Below, in pieces: positions 42,221-50,220 of a stretch of 64,000 nucleotides of DNA. The translations under genes were made by a program, and so were the position numbers. The notes under the pieces were generated by a model. The model did not search any database, was not told the origin of the DNA, and saw only the letters and a program-made list of their open reading frames with translations. Positions within the stretch are counted from its first letter, which is position 1; each line of letters starts with the position of its first letter. Source of the DNA: Prauserella marina (GTDB lineage Bacteria > Actinomycetota > Actinomycetes > Mycobacteriales > Pseudonocardiaceae). The stretch spans positions 5,371,001-5,435,000 of the forward strand of contig NZ_CP016353.1 of NCBI RefSeq assembly GCF_002240355.1, written 5' to 3'.

Positions 42221-44490
42221 ACCGGCACCGACACCGGCGCGTCACGCGCGGGCGCCTCGGGTGCGTCACCGGCACGGATCCGGCACCGCGCGCCCCGCAA
42301 CGGCTGGTCGCCGGCGAAACTCGACAACTCGGGAGCGCCGGGGGTAATGGCATTCGCGTTGGAAACCCAGACGCCGGACAGGTGCGGTTCGTACTGCCGC
42401 TCATCGGGATTCCACCAGTAGCCGTCCGGATTCACCGTGTCCCGCCGCAGGGATTCGTCGAACCGGGCTCGCTGCCGGATCGCGCCCTCCGGCCGTTCGA
42501 TGATCATCCACTCGCCATCGGCGACCCCGTACTTCGCTGCCGTGTCCGGATGGACGTCGCACAGCGGTTCGGGGTGGATCCGGCGCAGCCGCGCGCTCTG
42601 GCGCAGGTTCGACGCCGTGAGCTCACGGACCCTGCTGCCGGGGATCATCTGCAACGGGTACTCCTCCTCCGGCGCGTCCGGAATCGAGTACGGCGGCCCG
42701 GTGTAGACCGGTCGCGCCTCGATCCCGAATCGCTCGAACAAACTCGGCACCAGCTCGACCTTTCCCGAGGGAGTGGCGAATCCGCGTTCCCGGTACTTGT
42801 AGAACACCGGTTTGATGAAGCGGTGGTTGACCTCGCCGTCGGCCCACTCACGATAGGACTTCCCCGACGGTTCGAGGAAACGGTCGAACATCCCCTCGAC
42901 GGTCTCCGGCCAGTAGCCGGGGTCGTCGGAGAGCCTGCGGCCCAGTTCGGCCCAGAGGTCGTAGTCGTTCCTGCGCTCGCCGAGGGGCGTGGAAACCTGC
43001 TGTCCCACCACGAAGAAGTTGCCGATGCCCCAGTGGGCGGACAGGTCGGCGCGCTCCATGAAGTCGGCGGCGGGCAGCACGTAGTCGGACAGCTGCGCCG
43101 TCGGCGTCATCCACATGTCCATCGTGACGAGCAGTTCCAGGTTGTCGCTCGTGAACGCCTCGTACGCGTCCCTGCCCGCGCCCATGGACAGCAGCGGTTC
43201 CCCGCACTGCACGAGGATCGCCTTCACCGGATAGGGATCCTGCCTGGTGACGGCGCGGTATATCGCGGGCTGGCTGGCGAAGAGGACGTAGGCGGTGCCG
43301 GTGTGGCCCTGCGGGTAGACCTTCGCGGTGGCGTCCCGGAACGCCTGGTATCCGGTGATCGAGGTGATCGGGTTCTCGTGCGCGTTGACGCTTTCCCTGG
43401 TGCGCAACGGATGATCGACCAGCTTCTCGAAGTTGATGTTGGGAAGCCAGGAGAACGTGTCCGGGTCGTAGGGGTTGCCGAGCGGCTCACCGCCCGGCCG
43501 GTCCAGGTTGCCGGAGATCGCCCGCAGGATGGACCTTCCCAGCACCGCGGAACGGGAGGCACCCTCGCCGAGTTGCGTCGCCGCGACCCCGAACGACAGG
43601 CGCGCGGGCCCCAGCGTGGCGTACATGTGGGCCGCCGTCACGACGTCGTCGGCTGGAACGCCGGTGATCTCCTCGGTACGTTCGGGAGTCCACTTCGCGG
43701 CCTCGGCCTCGACCTCGTCGAAGCCGGTGCACCACTGCTCGACGAACTCCTTGTCGTAGATGCCGTCCCGGATCATCACGTGGATCATGCCGAGCGCGAG
43801 GGCACCGTCGGTCCTCGGGCGGACCGGAAGGTGGAGGTCCGCGCGCTGCGCCGTTTTGGTGCGGCGCGGGTCGACGACGATGAGCTTGGCGCCAGCCGCC
43901 TGGCACTGGCGCAGCCGTTCGAACGACGGCGGCGAGGACTCCGCGGGGTTGGAGCCCCAGATGACGATGCACTTGGTCTTGCCGGGGTAGTAGCTCTGGT
44001 ACACGGTGTCCCAGCCGTAGACCGAGATCTCGGCGATGTACTCGCTGACACCGCAGTTGCGGCCCTGGCTGACGAAGTTGGGGGTGCCGAAGTCGGCGGC
44101 CCAGCGCCAGCTGGCCCAGTCACCGGGGGTCTTGTGCGTGCCACCGAGAGTGGCCACGGACTCCGGGCCGTCCTTCTCCCGCAGCTCGCGCAGCTTCTCG
44201 GCGATCTCGTCCATCGCCTGTTCCCAGGAAATCCGCTCCCATTTGCCCTCGCCGCGCTTGCCAACGCGCTTGAGCGGGAAGTTCAGCCGGTCGTCATGCT
44301 GGTGGATCTCGATCGCCGTTGTGCCCTTGATGCAGAGTTTGCCGTTGGCCACCGGGTTCTCGCGGTCCCCGTCGAACGCCTGCGGATGTCCCTCGCCATC
44401 GACGTGGAACAGCATGCCGCAGTGCTGCGGGCACAAGGTACAGAACGTCCGGCGGACGTCGGATCCGTCCGCGAAGTTGAGCTTGGCCAA
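42217..44490 (-). CDS. Molybdopterin oxidoreductase (DMSO reductase superfamily)
   Basis: A 757-residue enzyme. N-terminal [4Fe-4S] site C17-x2-C20-x3-C24...C53 (CTLCPQHC, LCIKG); pterin-binding GSNPAESSPPSFERL, VDPRRTKTAQRADLHLPVRPRTDGALALGM; molydopterin dinucleotide C-terminal domain (SGVWVSNANAITPG). A Cys in GRNCGVSEY is a possible Mo ligand. There is no twin-arginine signal, so it is cytoplasmic. It could be a hydratase, hydroxylase or dehydrogenase. TTG start with GGGAG upstream. Its moaA is in the same regulon. Confidence 0.9.
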   Translation of the reverse strand: MAKLNFADGSDVRRTFCTLCPQHCGMLFHVDGEGHPQAFDGDRENPVANGKLCIKGTTAIEIHQHDDRLNFPLKRVGKRGEGKWERISWEQAMDEIAEKLRELREKDGPESVATLGGTHKTPGDWASWRWAADFGTPNFVSQGRNCGVSEYIAEISVYGWDTVYQSYYPGKTKCIVIWGSNPAESSPPSFERLRQCQAAGAKLIVVDPRRTKTAQRADLHLPVRPRTDGALALGMIHVMIRDGIYDKEFVEQWCTGFDEVEAEAAKWTPERTEEITGVPADDVVTAAHMYATLGPARLSFGVAATQLGEGASRSAVLGRSILRAISGNLDRPGGEPLGNPYDPDTFSWLPNINFEKLVDHPLRTRESVNAHENPITSITGYQAFRDATAKVYPQGHTGTAYVLFASQPAIYRAVTRQDPYPVKAILVQCGEPLLSMGAGRDAYEAFTSDNLELLVTMDMWMTPTAQLSDYVLPAADFMERADLSAHWGIGNFFVVGQQVSTPLGERRNDYDLWAELGRRLSDDPGYWPETVEGMFDRFLEPSGKSYREWADGEVNHRFIKPVFYKYRERGFATPSGKVELVPSLFERFGIEARPVYTGPPYSIPDAPEEEYPLQMIPGSRVRELTASNLRQSARLRRIHPEPLCDVHPDTAAKYGVADGEWMIIERPEGAIRQRARFDESLRRDTVNPDGYWWNPDERQYEPHLSGVWVSNANAITPGAPELSSFAGDQPLRGARCRIRAGDAPEAPARDAPVSVPV

Positions 44491-44511
44491 GGCTACGCTC
44501 CCATCATACCT

Positions 44512-44525
44512 ACCAATCGTTTGGT
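44512..44525 (-). promoter_or_regulatory. Island TetR operator, site F (molybdoenzyme operon)
   Basis: ACCAATCGTTTGGT, identical to site B at 22272, in the flanking TACCA...GGTGTA context as well. It lies 21 bp upstream of the molybdoenzyme start and is the last copy of the motif, marking the right edge of the island. Confidence 0.82.
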
Positions 44526-45079
44526 GTATTTAACCTACCTCGCCATGACGCGACTCACAAGGGGTCCCCGTTTGTCCACAGTGGAAAGCCTGCCGGACGG
44601 CCGGTGTCACGTCCTCAAGCGCGTGGGGTCAGATGAACGGTGGGTCTGACAGACCCGAACTTGGCACTTGCGAGGCCGAGGGAGCCCGAGAGGGCTCGGA
44701 CAGGACGACAGAGGTGACACTCGTCGACATCAACGGTCAGGCGGCTCCGCCGTCCAGCGGCCGGAAGAGTCTCGGCATCACTCGACACCATCCGGCACGG
44801 CCGGGTTTCGGACTCTGAACCAGCGGGTCGGGGTTCGAGTCCCTGATGGCGCACCCTCATTCCAGGTCAGAGACCCGGAGTGGTTTGTTTTGAGGACTCG
44901 GTTTCATCTTGGCCGGGCCGAGAACCGACAGAACCGCGACCCGAGTGCCCAACCAGGTCACTCGGTGAACCAATCCCCGAATGTTGTGCCGCTCCACCGA
45001 AGTCACGCCGGCCTCGAAGAGCTACCGCGCTCGGCCCCTGGTCGACCGGATCGAGCCCGGCCGACCAGGACGACGCGAG
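44526..45079. other. Island-edge spacer with a partial tRNA
   Basis: No coding frame is supported. It holds a TTTGTCCACAGTGGA element at 44571 and a tRNA 3' fragment ending at 44853. The remainder has no recognisable feature. It separates the catabolic island from the secreted mannonate-dehydratase-like gene. Confidence 0.45.
44801..44853 (+). tRNA. Partial tRNA (3' half, tRNA-Gln-like), probable att-site remnant
   Basis: A complete T-arm (44829-44845: CGGGG, loop TTCGAGT, CCCTG with one G-U pair) is followed by a 7-base acceptor strand ATGGCGC and discriminator A. Before it lies CTCTGAA, which could be an anticodon loop with CTG (Gln), but its stem pairs poorly and no matching 5' acceptor (GCGCCAT) is found upstream. 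This fits the 3' tRNA fragment left at an integration site. It is not a working tRNA gene. Confidence 0.45.
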
Positions 45080-46294
45080 CTACCTCCTCGGGACCTTGCC
45101 CTCCGTGATCAACGCGGCCTGCATCAATGCTCGGCAGTAGCCGGTGTCATACAACTCTCCGGCATGTCCACCACCGCCGACGTCGGCGTACTGGCCGCCG
45201 ATTTCGTCGTGCTTGCGGTCGTAATCAAGCGCCCGCGGGTGCTCGGCGAGGATTCCGTACCGATAGTCGTGTCGAACCAATTCGCGCATGAAGGCGAACA
45301 TGTCCACTTGGCCGTTGTCCGGAAAGACTTCCGCGTACTTGACGTAGGGCTTTTCGACCAAGACATTACGAAAATGTACGTGGTTGATGCAGTCGCGCTT
45401 ACCCATGTACCGAACGACTTCAAGCGGGTCCTCACCGATCTCGGTCGTGACACCTGGGTCCACGGTCATACCATTCGATGGACTCGGAACCGAATTGACA
45501 AGTCGTTTCCAGTCGTCGAACGTCGCCAATATTTGCGGGTTACCACGGCTAATCGGCGCAGGCGGATCGTTCGGGTGAACAGCCAAACGGACGCCAGCGG
45601 CTTCCGCGACCGGAACCACCGCACGCAAGAAATATTCGAGATTGTCCCAGAGTTGTTCGCGAGTATAGGCTTCGACACCTTCGGGCCGAGGCAAGTCCTT
45701 GACCGGAACCCCGTCGACATCGAGCTCGTAGTCAAATCCCGTGTAACCGGCGCCACCACGCCCGATTACTTCGTGGTACCCCTCGCTGAGCCGGTGGACG
45801 TACCAGTTGTACTCCACGACAGGAATACCAGCACGCCCTGCGGCACGAATCGATTGTTTTACCTCATTGATTTTCTCGTCACGCCCGGGGAGGCCGAGGA
45901 CCGCGCTTTCGGGAGCACTGAACAGGACGCCCAGCAGTCCCATTCCCATTTTTTCAAGCCGTTTCACGTCGGCACGCAGGTCCGCGGCGGTCCACGGCAG
46001 CGGCAGCGGGTTCGTGACAAGGGCGTGGTCGACTCCCGCTTGACGCCAACGGCGCACCGTCTCCTCGGTTGGCGTTCGGGAGAACCATTGACACAGCTTA
46101 GGAGTGTTGGGGCCTTCGAGTACGGGCCACTTGACGGCCCGAATCGGGCCACGTGGAGGAGTGCCGTTGCTTGCCGTCTCAGCGGATGCCGTGGCCCCAT
46201 TCGCGCCGAGACCAACGGCGGAGATTGCGGCTAGCGAGGCGCTGGTCCTCAGGAAATTTCTGCGATTATTTGCCACGTTGAGCAGCCTTTCCAC
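45080..46294 (-). CDS. Twin-arginine-exported mannonate dehydratase-like TIM barrel protein
   Basis: A 404-residue protein. Its N-terminus RRNFLRTSASLAAISAVGLG and an A-x-A cleavage site (TASAET) form a Tat signal. The body matches the UxuA/xylose-isomerase-like fold: LAVHPNDPPAPISRGNPQIL, VDPGVTTEIGEDPLEVVRYMGKRDCINHVHFRNV, ILAEHPRALDYD. UxuA converts mannonate to a 2-keto-3-deoxy acid in the cytoplasm; an exported version is unusual. GTG 46294 or GTG 46276 is the start, each with a plausible ribosome-binding site. It is a single-gene unit. Confidence 0.82.
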   Translation of the reverse strand: MERLLNVANNRRNFLRTSASLAAISAVGLGANGATASAETASNGTPPRGPIRAVKWPVLEGPNTPKLCQWFSRTPTEETVRRWRQAGVDHALVTNPLPLPWTAADLRADVKRLEKMGMGLLGVLFSAPESAVLGLPGRDEKINEVKQSIRAAGRAGIPVVEYNWYVHRLSEGYHEVIGRGGAGYTGFDYELDVDGVPVKDLPRPEGVEAYTREQLWDNLEYFLRAVVPVAEAAGVRLAVHPNDPPAPISRGNPQILATFDDWKRLVNSVPSPSNGMTVDPGVTTEIGEDPLEVVRYMGKRDCINHVHFRNVLVEKPYVKYAEVFPDNGQVDMFAFMRELVRHDYRYGILAEHPRALDYDRKHDEIGGQYADVGGGGHAGELYDTGYCRALMQAALITEGKVPRR

Positions 46295-46776
46295 GGGTTA
46301 CTACTTCCGCGCAATTGAGGACCTCGATACTCGACCTGCACAGGATTTCGACTCACCGCACATCTTCGAGCACGAATCTCGAATTCAGGACAGATTTAAA
46401 TAGTCGTTCGCAAATCGACCAAACAAGAGCCGGCGAACCGGACTTCATTTGCGATCTGGTCTCATTCCCGACCATATCCGTTCCACAGCGCAAACGTTAG
46501 CCCATGGATTATCATTTAAAATGTGATCATGTTCACGAACCCCGGGGTTGCCGGAGCGCACCGTGGAAGTTATGGAGCGCATTCCGGAATGGGGTTTCAA
46601 GCAGGTAACGATACGGAGCGTGCATTCGAATTCACGAAGTGTTCGCGCGACGTTACCGCCGTAACCAGAAATGCCCCCGGAGGTTCCGCGTTACGGACAC
46701 CCGAAATACTCGGCACGCTACGCTGTGCCCGCATGCGAACACGCTCGGACACCGCCCCGCGCACAGGCGCCAGCCG
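46295..46776. other. AT-richer intergenic region with a candidate operator
   Basis: No gene is seen. Base composition falls clearly below that of its neighbours between 46330 and 46540, which suggests foreign or promoter DNA. The palindrome-like element at 46511-46527 lies here. Confidence 0.45.
46511..46527. promoter_or_regulatory. ATCATTTAAAATGTGAT operator-like element
   Basis: An imperfect inverted repeat with ATCA and TGAT ends and an A/T core, in an AT-rich patch 217 bp upstream of the secreted mannonate dehydratase-like gene. GntR-type regulators of sugar-acid genes use sites of this size. No regulator gene is adjacent. Confidence 0.3.
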
Positions 46777-47151
46777 TCAGGAACGCTCGCGGGCCTTGAG
46801 CCGTGCTGCCTCTTTGCGCACCTCGGCCTGAGTGGCGCGCTCGCGCCGCAACCATTCGGGGCTCTCCGCCTTCAACGCCTCCACCTGTTCGGTGGTGAGG
46901 GGGTCGGTGATTCCGCCACGGGCGAGACCGCCGATGGAAATACCCAGCTTCGCGGCGATGACCGGGCGCGGGTGCGGGCCGTTGCGACGTAGGTCCCGCA
47001 ACCACTCTGGCGGATCCGCCTGGAGCGCATTCAGCTCGTCGCGCGAGACGACACCGGCCCGGAACTGGGCAGGAGTGGCTTCGAGATACACACCCAGCTT
47101 CTTTGCCGCGGTCACGGGCTTCATCGTCTGGGGAGTCTTGTGCGACGTCAT
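46777..47151 (-). CDS. DUF5997 family protein
   Basis: A 124-residue basic protein: MTSHKTPQTMKPVTAAKKLGVYLEATPAQFRAG, ELNALQADPPEWLRDLRRNGPHPRPVIAAKLG and a near-repeat EALKAESPEWLRRERATQAEVRKEAARL. I recognise this as DUF5997, an actinobacterial family of unknown function. The two internal EWLRxxRRNGPHPRP / EWLRRERATQAE units look duplicated. It faces the LysR-like gene at 47210 across 58 bp, an arrangement I recall from other actinobacteria. Confidence 0.85.
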   Translation of the reverse strand: MTSHKTPQTMKPVTAAKKLGVYLEATPAQFRAGVVSRDELNALQADPPEWLRDLRRNGPHPRPVIAAKLGISIGGLARGGITDPLTTEQVEALKAESPEWLRRERATQAEVRKEAARLKARERS

Positions 47152-47209
47152 GACATCAAGGGTAACGAGCATGTGCGCTCATGCCGATCACGCCCGGTAA
47201 TCTGGACAC

Positions 47210-47956
47210 GTGCCCAGCGCAGACGAGCCTCCATCGTTCACACTCGGCTACGTCCCAGGGGTCACTCCGGCCAAATGGGTGCGGATCTGGAACGAACGCA
47301 TGCCCGAAGTACCCCTGACGCTTGTCCAGGTGTCGGCCGCCGACGCCGCTGAGGCGGTCCGAGATCGCCGCGTGGACGCGGTCCTGCTGCGTTCCTTCAT
47401 CGACCTCAGCGGCTTGCACGCGATACCCCTTTACACCGAGACGACCGTCGTCGTTGCTCCCAAAGACCATCTCGTGGCGGCGGCCGACGTGATCTCGACC
47501 GAAGAGCTGGCCGATGAGATCGTGCTCCATCCTCTTGACGACACGCTCGATTGGGAACAGCAGCCAGGTCAGCCCGCGATCATGCGGCCAGCCACGACGG
47601 CCGGTGCCATCGAACTGGTGGCGGCGGGGATCGGGCTGCTCGTCGTCCCGCAATCACTTGCCAGGCTGCACCACCGCAAGGACCTCACCTATCGGCCCCT
47701 CACGGAGGCCCCCGAGTCTCGTGTCGCACTGTCCTGGCTCGAAGACGACACCACTGACTTGATCGAGACCTTCATCGGCATCGTTCGCGGCCGGACCCCC
47801 AACAGCACTCGCGGACGTACCCCGGCATCGACATCGGAAAAAGCCAAGAAGCCGGAAGCCAACCGGAAAGCCAGGACCACAACCGGCAAGAAACGACAGC
47901 CGGGTTCCCGCCCCTCCCACAACAACCGACGCAAGAAACCGCGCCGCCGCTCGTAA
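47210..47956 (+). CDS. LysR-type substrate-binding domain protein without a DNA-binding domain
   Basis: A 248-residue protein starting at GTG with FTLGYVPGVTPAKWVRIWNERMPEVPLTLVQV, the beginning of a LysR effector domain; there is no winged helix. The periplasmic-binding fold runs to about residue 185. A Lys/Arg-rich low-complexity tail follows (KAKKPEANRKARTTTGKKRQ...). The tail could bind nucleic acid in place of a helix-turn-helix. It diverges from the DUF5997 gene. Confidence 0.8.
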   Translation: MPSADEPPSFTLGYVPGVTPAKWVRIWNERMPEVPLTLVQVSAADAAEAVRDRRVDAVLLRSFIDLSGLHAIPLYTETTVVVAPKDHLVAAADVISTEELADEIVLHPLDDTLDWEQQPGQPAIMRPATTAGAIELVAAGIGLLVVPQSLARLHHRKDLTYRPLTEAPESRVALSWLEDDTTDLIETFIGIVRGRTPNSTRGRTPASTSEKAKKPEANRKARTTTGKKRQPGSRPSHNNRRKKPRRRS

Positions 47957-48004
47957 CCACCGCGAAGTTCCGACGCCGAGCGGCAAGAAACAGAGGCATC
48001 GACC

Positions 48005-48742
48005 ATGTACGTGCAGTTGTCCGGCGACCGAGACGGACGCCCCGTCGTGCTGCTGCACGGCGGAGGCGTGGCCGGATGGATGTGGCGGCTGACGACGGAC
48101 CTTCTTCCGGCGGGGCTTCACCTCATCGTGCCGGACCTTCCCGGACACGATCGAAGCTCCGGCGAACCGTACGTGTCGCACGACCACACGTTGACAGAGC
48201 TGATCACCATCATCGAGAAAGAAGCCGACCAGCCGGTCGCCGTGGCCGGTTTCTCACTCGGCGCTCAACTCGCGATTCTGCTCGCAACCCAACGCCCGGA
48301 CCTGGTGGACCGGGTCGCGGTCGTCAGCGCGCAGGCCATACCGACGAGGGCGGCCGGGCTGACGCTCGGTCTGCTGGGCGCGACCGCCCCGCTCGCGAAG
48401 TACGAATGGTTCGCGAAACTACAGGCGAAGCAACTGTTCATACCGGCATCCCTGAAGGACGACTACCTCCGCACCTCGGCGCTCATCTCAAAGCGGAGCC
48501 TCGTCGCGGCCGTCGGCGAGAACATCCGATTCACTGCGCCGCCGGAATGGGCCGGCTTTCCCGGCACCGCACTCATTCTCGCCGGAGAACGCGAGCGCGG
48601 GTTCATGCGGTCGTCAGCGCGATCGCTCAGCGACGCACTACCGGGCAGTGAACTGGAGATCGTCAGTGGGTGCGGACACGGCATCCCGCTGCAGCGACCC
48701 GACTGGTTCGCGAAGCGGTTGAGGGACTGGCTCAGTACATGA
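48005..48742 (+). CDS. Alpha/beta hydrolase
   Basis: A 245-residue hydrolase: oxyanion LLHGGGVAGWMW, DLPGHDRS, nucleophile AGFSLGAQL (Ser) and catalytic His in GCGHGIPLQRP. Soluble, no signal peptide. Substrate unknown. It follows the LysR-like gene by 48 bp and may be cotranscribed with it. Its 3' end abuts a truncated maleylpyruvate-isomerase-type gene. Confidence 0.85.
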   Translation: MYVQLSGDRDGRPVVLLHGGGVAGWMWRLTTDLLPAGLHLIVPDLPGHDRSSGEPYVSHDHTLTELITIIEKEADQPVAVAGFSLGAQLAILLATQRPDLVDRVAVVSAQAIPTRAAGLTLGLLGATAPLAKYEWFAKLQAKQLFIPASLKDDYLRTSALISKRSLVAAVGENIRFTAPPEWAGFPGTALILAGERERGFMRSSARSLSDALPGSELEIVSGCGHGIPLQRPDWFAKRLRDWLST

Positions 48743-48745
48743 TCG

Positions 48746-48970
48746 ACACAGCCGCCCGACGTGATCGGCCAGCACGTGTGCGACGACGTCGTGGACCGTC
48801 CAGCCGGGGCAAACGGTGGGCCTGGTCCAGTCCTCGGCCGTGAACTCCCGCAGCAAGCCGACAAACGCATCGTGCTGTCGGGCGAACAACGGCAGGACGT
48901 CGACGCGCGGCCCCAGCCAGTGGGCTCGGGTGTCCGGGGTGGACGCCGCGGCATCATCCATGGCGTTCAT
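48746..48970 (-). pseudogene. Truncated mycothiol-dependent maleylpyruvate isomerase-like (DinB fold) gene
   Basis: The first 70 residues match the MDMPI N-terminal domain (VDVLPLFARQHDAFVGLLREFTAEDW, then CPGWTVHDVVAHVLADHVGRL). After that the frame runs antisense into the hydrolase gene and loses all family character. About two thirds of a normal gene is gone, so the gene was cut at the hydrolase junction. Confidence 0.7.
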
Positions 48971-49097
48971 GATGCCGAACTCACCGAGGTCGAGTCGAAC
49001 GAAAATCGGAAGCGGGTGGCCTGGCCACCATTCCCTGCGTTCCTGATGTCAGTTGTCGGCGCGAGCCACACCGGGAACGACCGGTACGGCAGGGAAA

Positions 49098-49129
49098 AGC
49101 AGGCCCGGATGTCGTTTCCCGGACCTGCT
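49098..49129 (-). terminator. Terminator hairpin after the glyoxalase gene
   Basis: An 11-bp stem with one mismatch (AGCAGGCCCGG with CCGGACCTGCT) and a 10-base loop, followed on the minus strand by TTTTCCC. It lies 41 bp downstream of the gene at 49170-49706. Confidence 0.65.
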
Positions 49130-49169
49130 TTCCGGCTACCGGCCTACGCGTGGCGACGAAAGGCCCCCG

Positions 49170-49706
49170 TCAGCCGGTCACCTCGCAAAACCGGATGACG
49201 TTGGCGTACGGATCGATGACCTCCATGGTCGGACCGCCGGGCGCCTGCTCGTCGATGCCGGGGCGCATGCGCGGATACGCCTTTCCGGTCAGTTCTCCGT
49301 GCAGGCCGCGAAGATCGTCGACAGGAACCCAGATCACCGAGCCCGGCGTCCCGTCACCGTGATGTTCGGACAGGTCGATGACCATCTGGTCCCTGCGTAC
49401 CCGCGCGTACAGCGGCGCGTCCCTTTCGAACCGGTGTTCCCATTCGAATACGAACCCGAGGTAATCGACGTAGAAGTCACGCATCACGCCCTCGTCGCGG
49501 ACGCGCAACACCGGAACCGGCCTCCGGATCCCCACCCGCGACGCGCCGTCGAGTGCCGCGGACATGGTGTTCCAGTCCCGGTATCCAGCTTGGCGGGCAA
49601 CGATTTCCAGCGCTTGGCTGTGCGTGAGGCTCAGCGAGCCTGACGTGATCGAGACGTCCCGCAGAACCCGAGCGGCGCGTTTGGCGTCTTTGATGGTCAT
49701 GTCCAT
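49170..49706 (-). CDS. Glyoxalase/bleomycin-resistance superfamily protein with an N-terminal helical domain
   Basis: A 178-residue protein. Residues 1-60 form a helical domain (DAKRAARVLRDVSITSGSLSL, THSQALEIVARQAGYRDWNTMSA), and the rest is a VOC domain (VLRVRDEGVMRDFYVDYLGFVFEWEHRF, VIDLSEHHGD, MEVIDPYANVIRFCEVTG). The usual antibiotic-binding or lyase role is unproven. An AGGTGAATT-type ribosome-binding site is upstream. Confidence 0.83.
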   Translation of the reverse strand: MDMTIKDAKRAARVLRDVSITSGSLSLTHSQALEIVARQAGYRDWNTMSAALDGASRVGIRRPVPVLRVRDEGVMRDFYVDYLGFVFEWEHRFERDAPLYARVRRDQMVIDLSEHHGDGTPGSVIWVPVDDLRGLHGELTGKAYPRMRPGIDEQAPGGPTMEVIDPYANVIRFCEVTG

Positions 49707-49974
49707 GAATTCACCTGTCCGTCCCGGTGCCGTGATCCCTCAGTGCCCGCGTTGCTGAAAGGGGCACCGTGCCTCGAAAGGTGAATGGTGACCACGCATC
49801 GATGTGTTCACCATGCCTGAAACGGCGCGGGCGGCAGGTCACATCGAAACCCCGCACGGCAGTCTACACGGCAACGAAATAGTCCGCTGTGGACAGTTTT
49901 CCCGATGTCCGAGTCCAACGTCTGCCCGCCGATTCGCATGGTGTCGTGCTGACGAAGCTTCCACAATCCCAGCG

Positions 49975-50220
49975 GTGGGTGAACTCGTCTACTACATCGT
50001 CGTCTCGATCGACGGACAGATCACGGCGCCGGACGGCGGGTTCGATACCTTCCTGATGGAGGGTGACCCGGCACCGGTACTCAAGACTGCTGATCGACGA
50101 GATCGACCGCCTGTACTCAAGCGCAATCCGGTCGCGTTCGGCAGCGGCATGCCGCTGTTCGGCCACGGCCCCCGGCCGGTCCGGACCCGCGCGCAGCGAA
50201 GCATGCCTGACGACTCCCGT
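49975..50220 (+). pseudogene. Decayed dihydrofolate reductase-like (RibD C-terminal) gene
   Basis: It begins like a RibD-type reductase (VGELVYYIVVSIDGQITAPD, then GGFDTFLMEGDPAPVL) but jumps, after a deletion, to LLIDEIDRL in one frame and VLKRNPVAFGSGMPLFGHG in another, which are the family's C-terminal motifs. The middle, with the NADPH site, is missing. An intact relative lies immediately downstream. Confidence 0.65.

Noticed and set aside
44571-44579. DnaA box-like TTTGTCCACA as a replication origin
   Set aside because: One box only, no cluster, no dnaA or dnaN genes near; better explained by the repeated TCCACWGTGGA word.
42133-44649. 838-codon open frame antisense to the molybdoenzyme
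   Set aside because: Composition (Arg, Val, His rich) is that of a shadow frame and the other strand encodes a clear enzyme.
47210-47956. Full LysR transcription factor
   Set aside because: Sequence starts directly with the effector domain and no winged helix is encoded upstream in frame.
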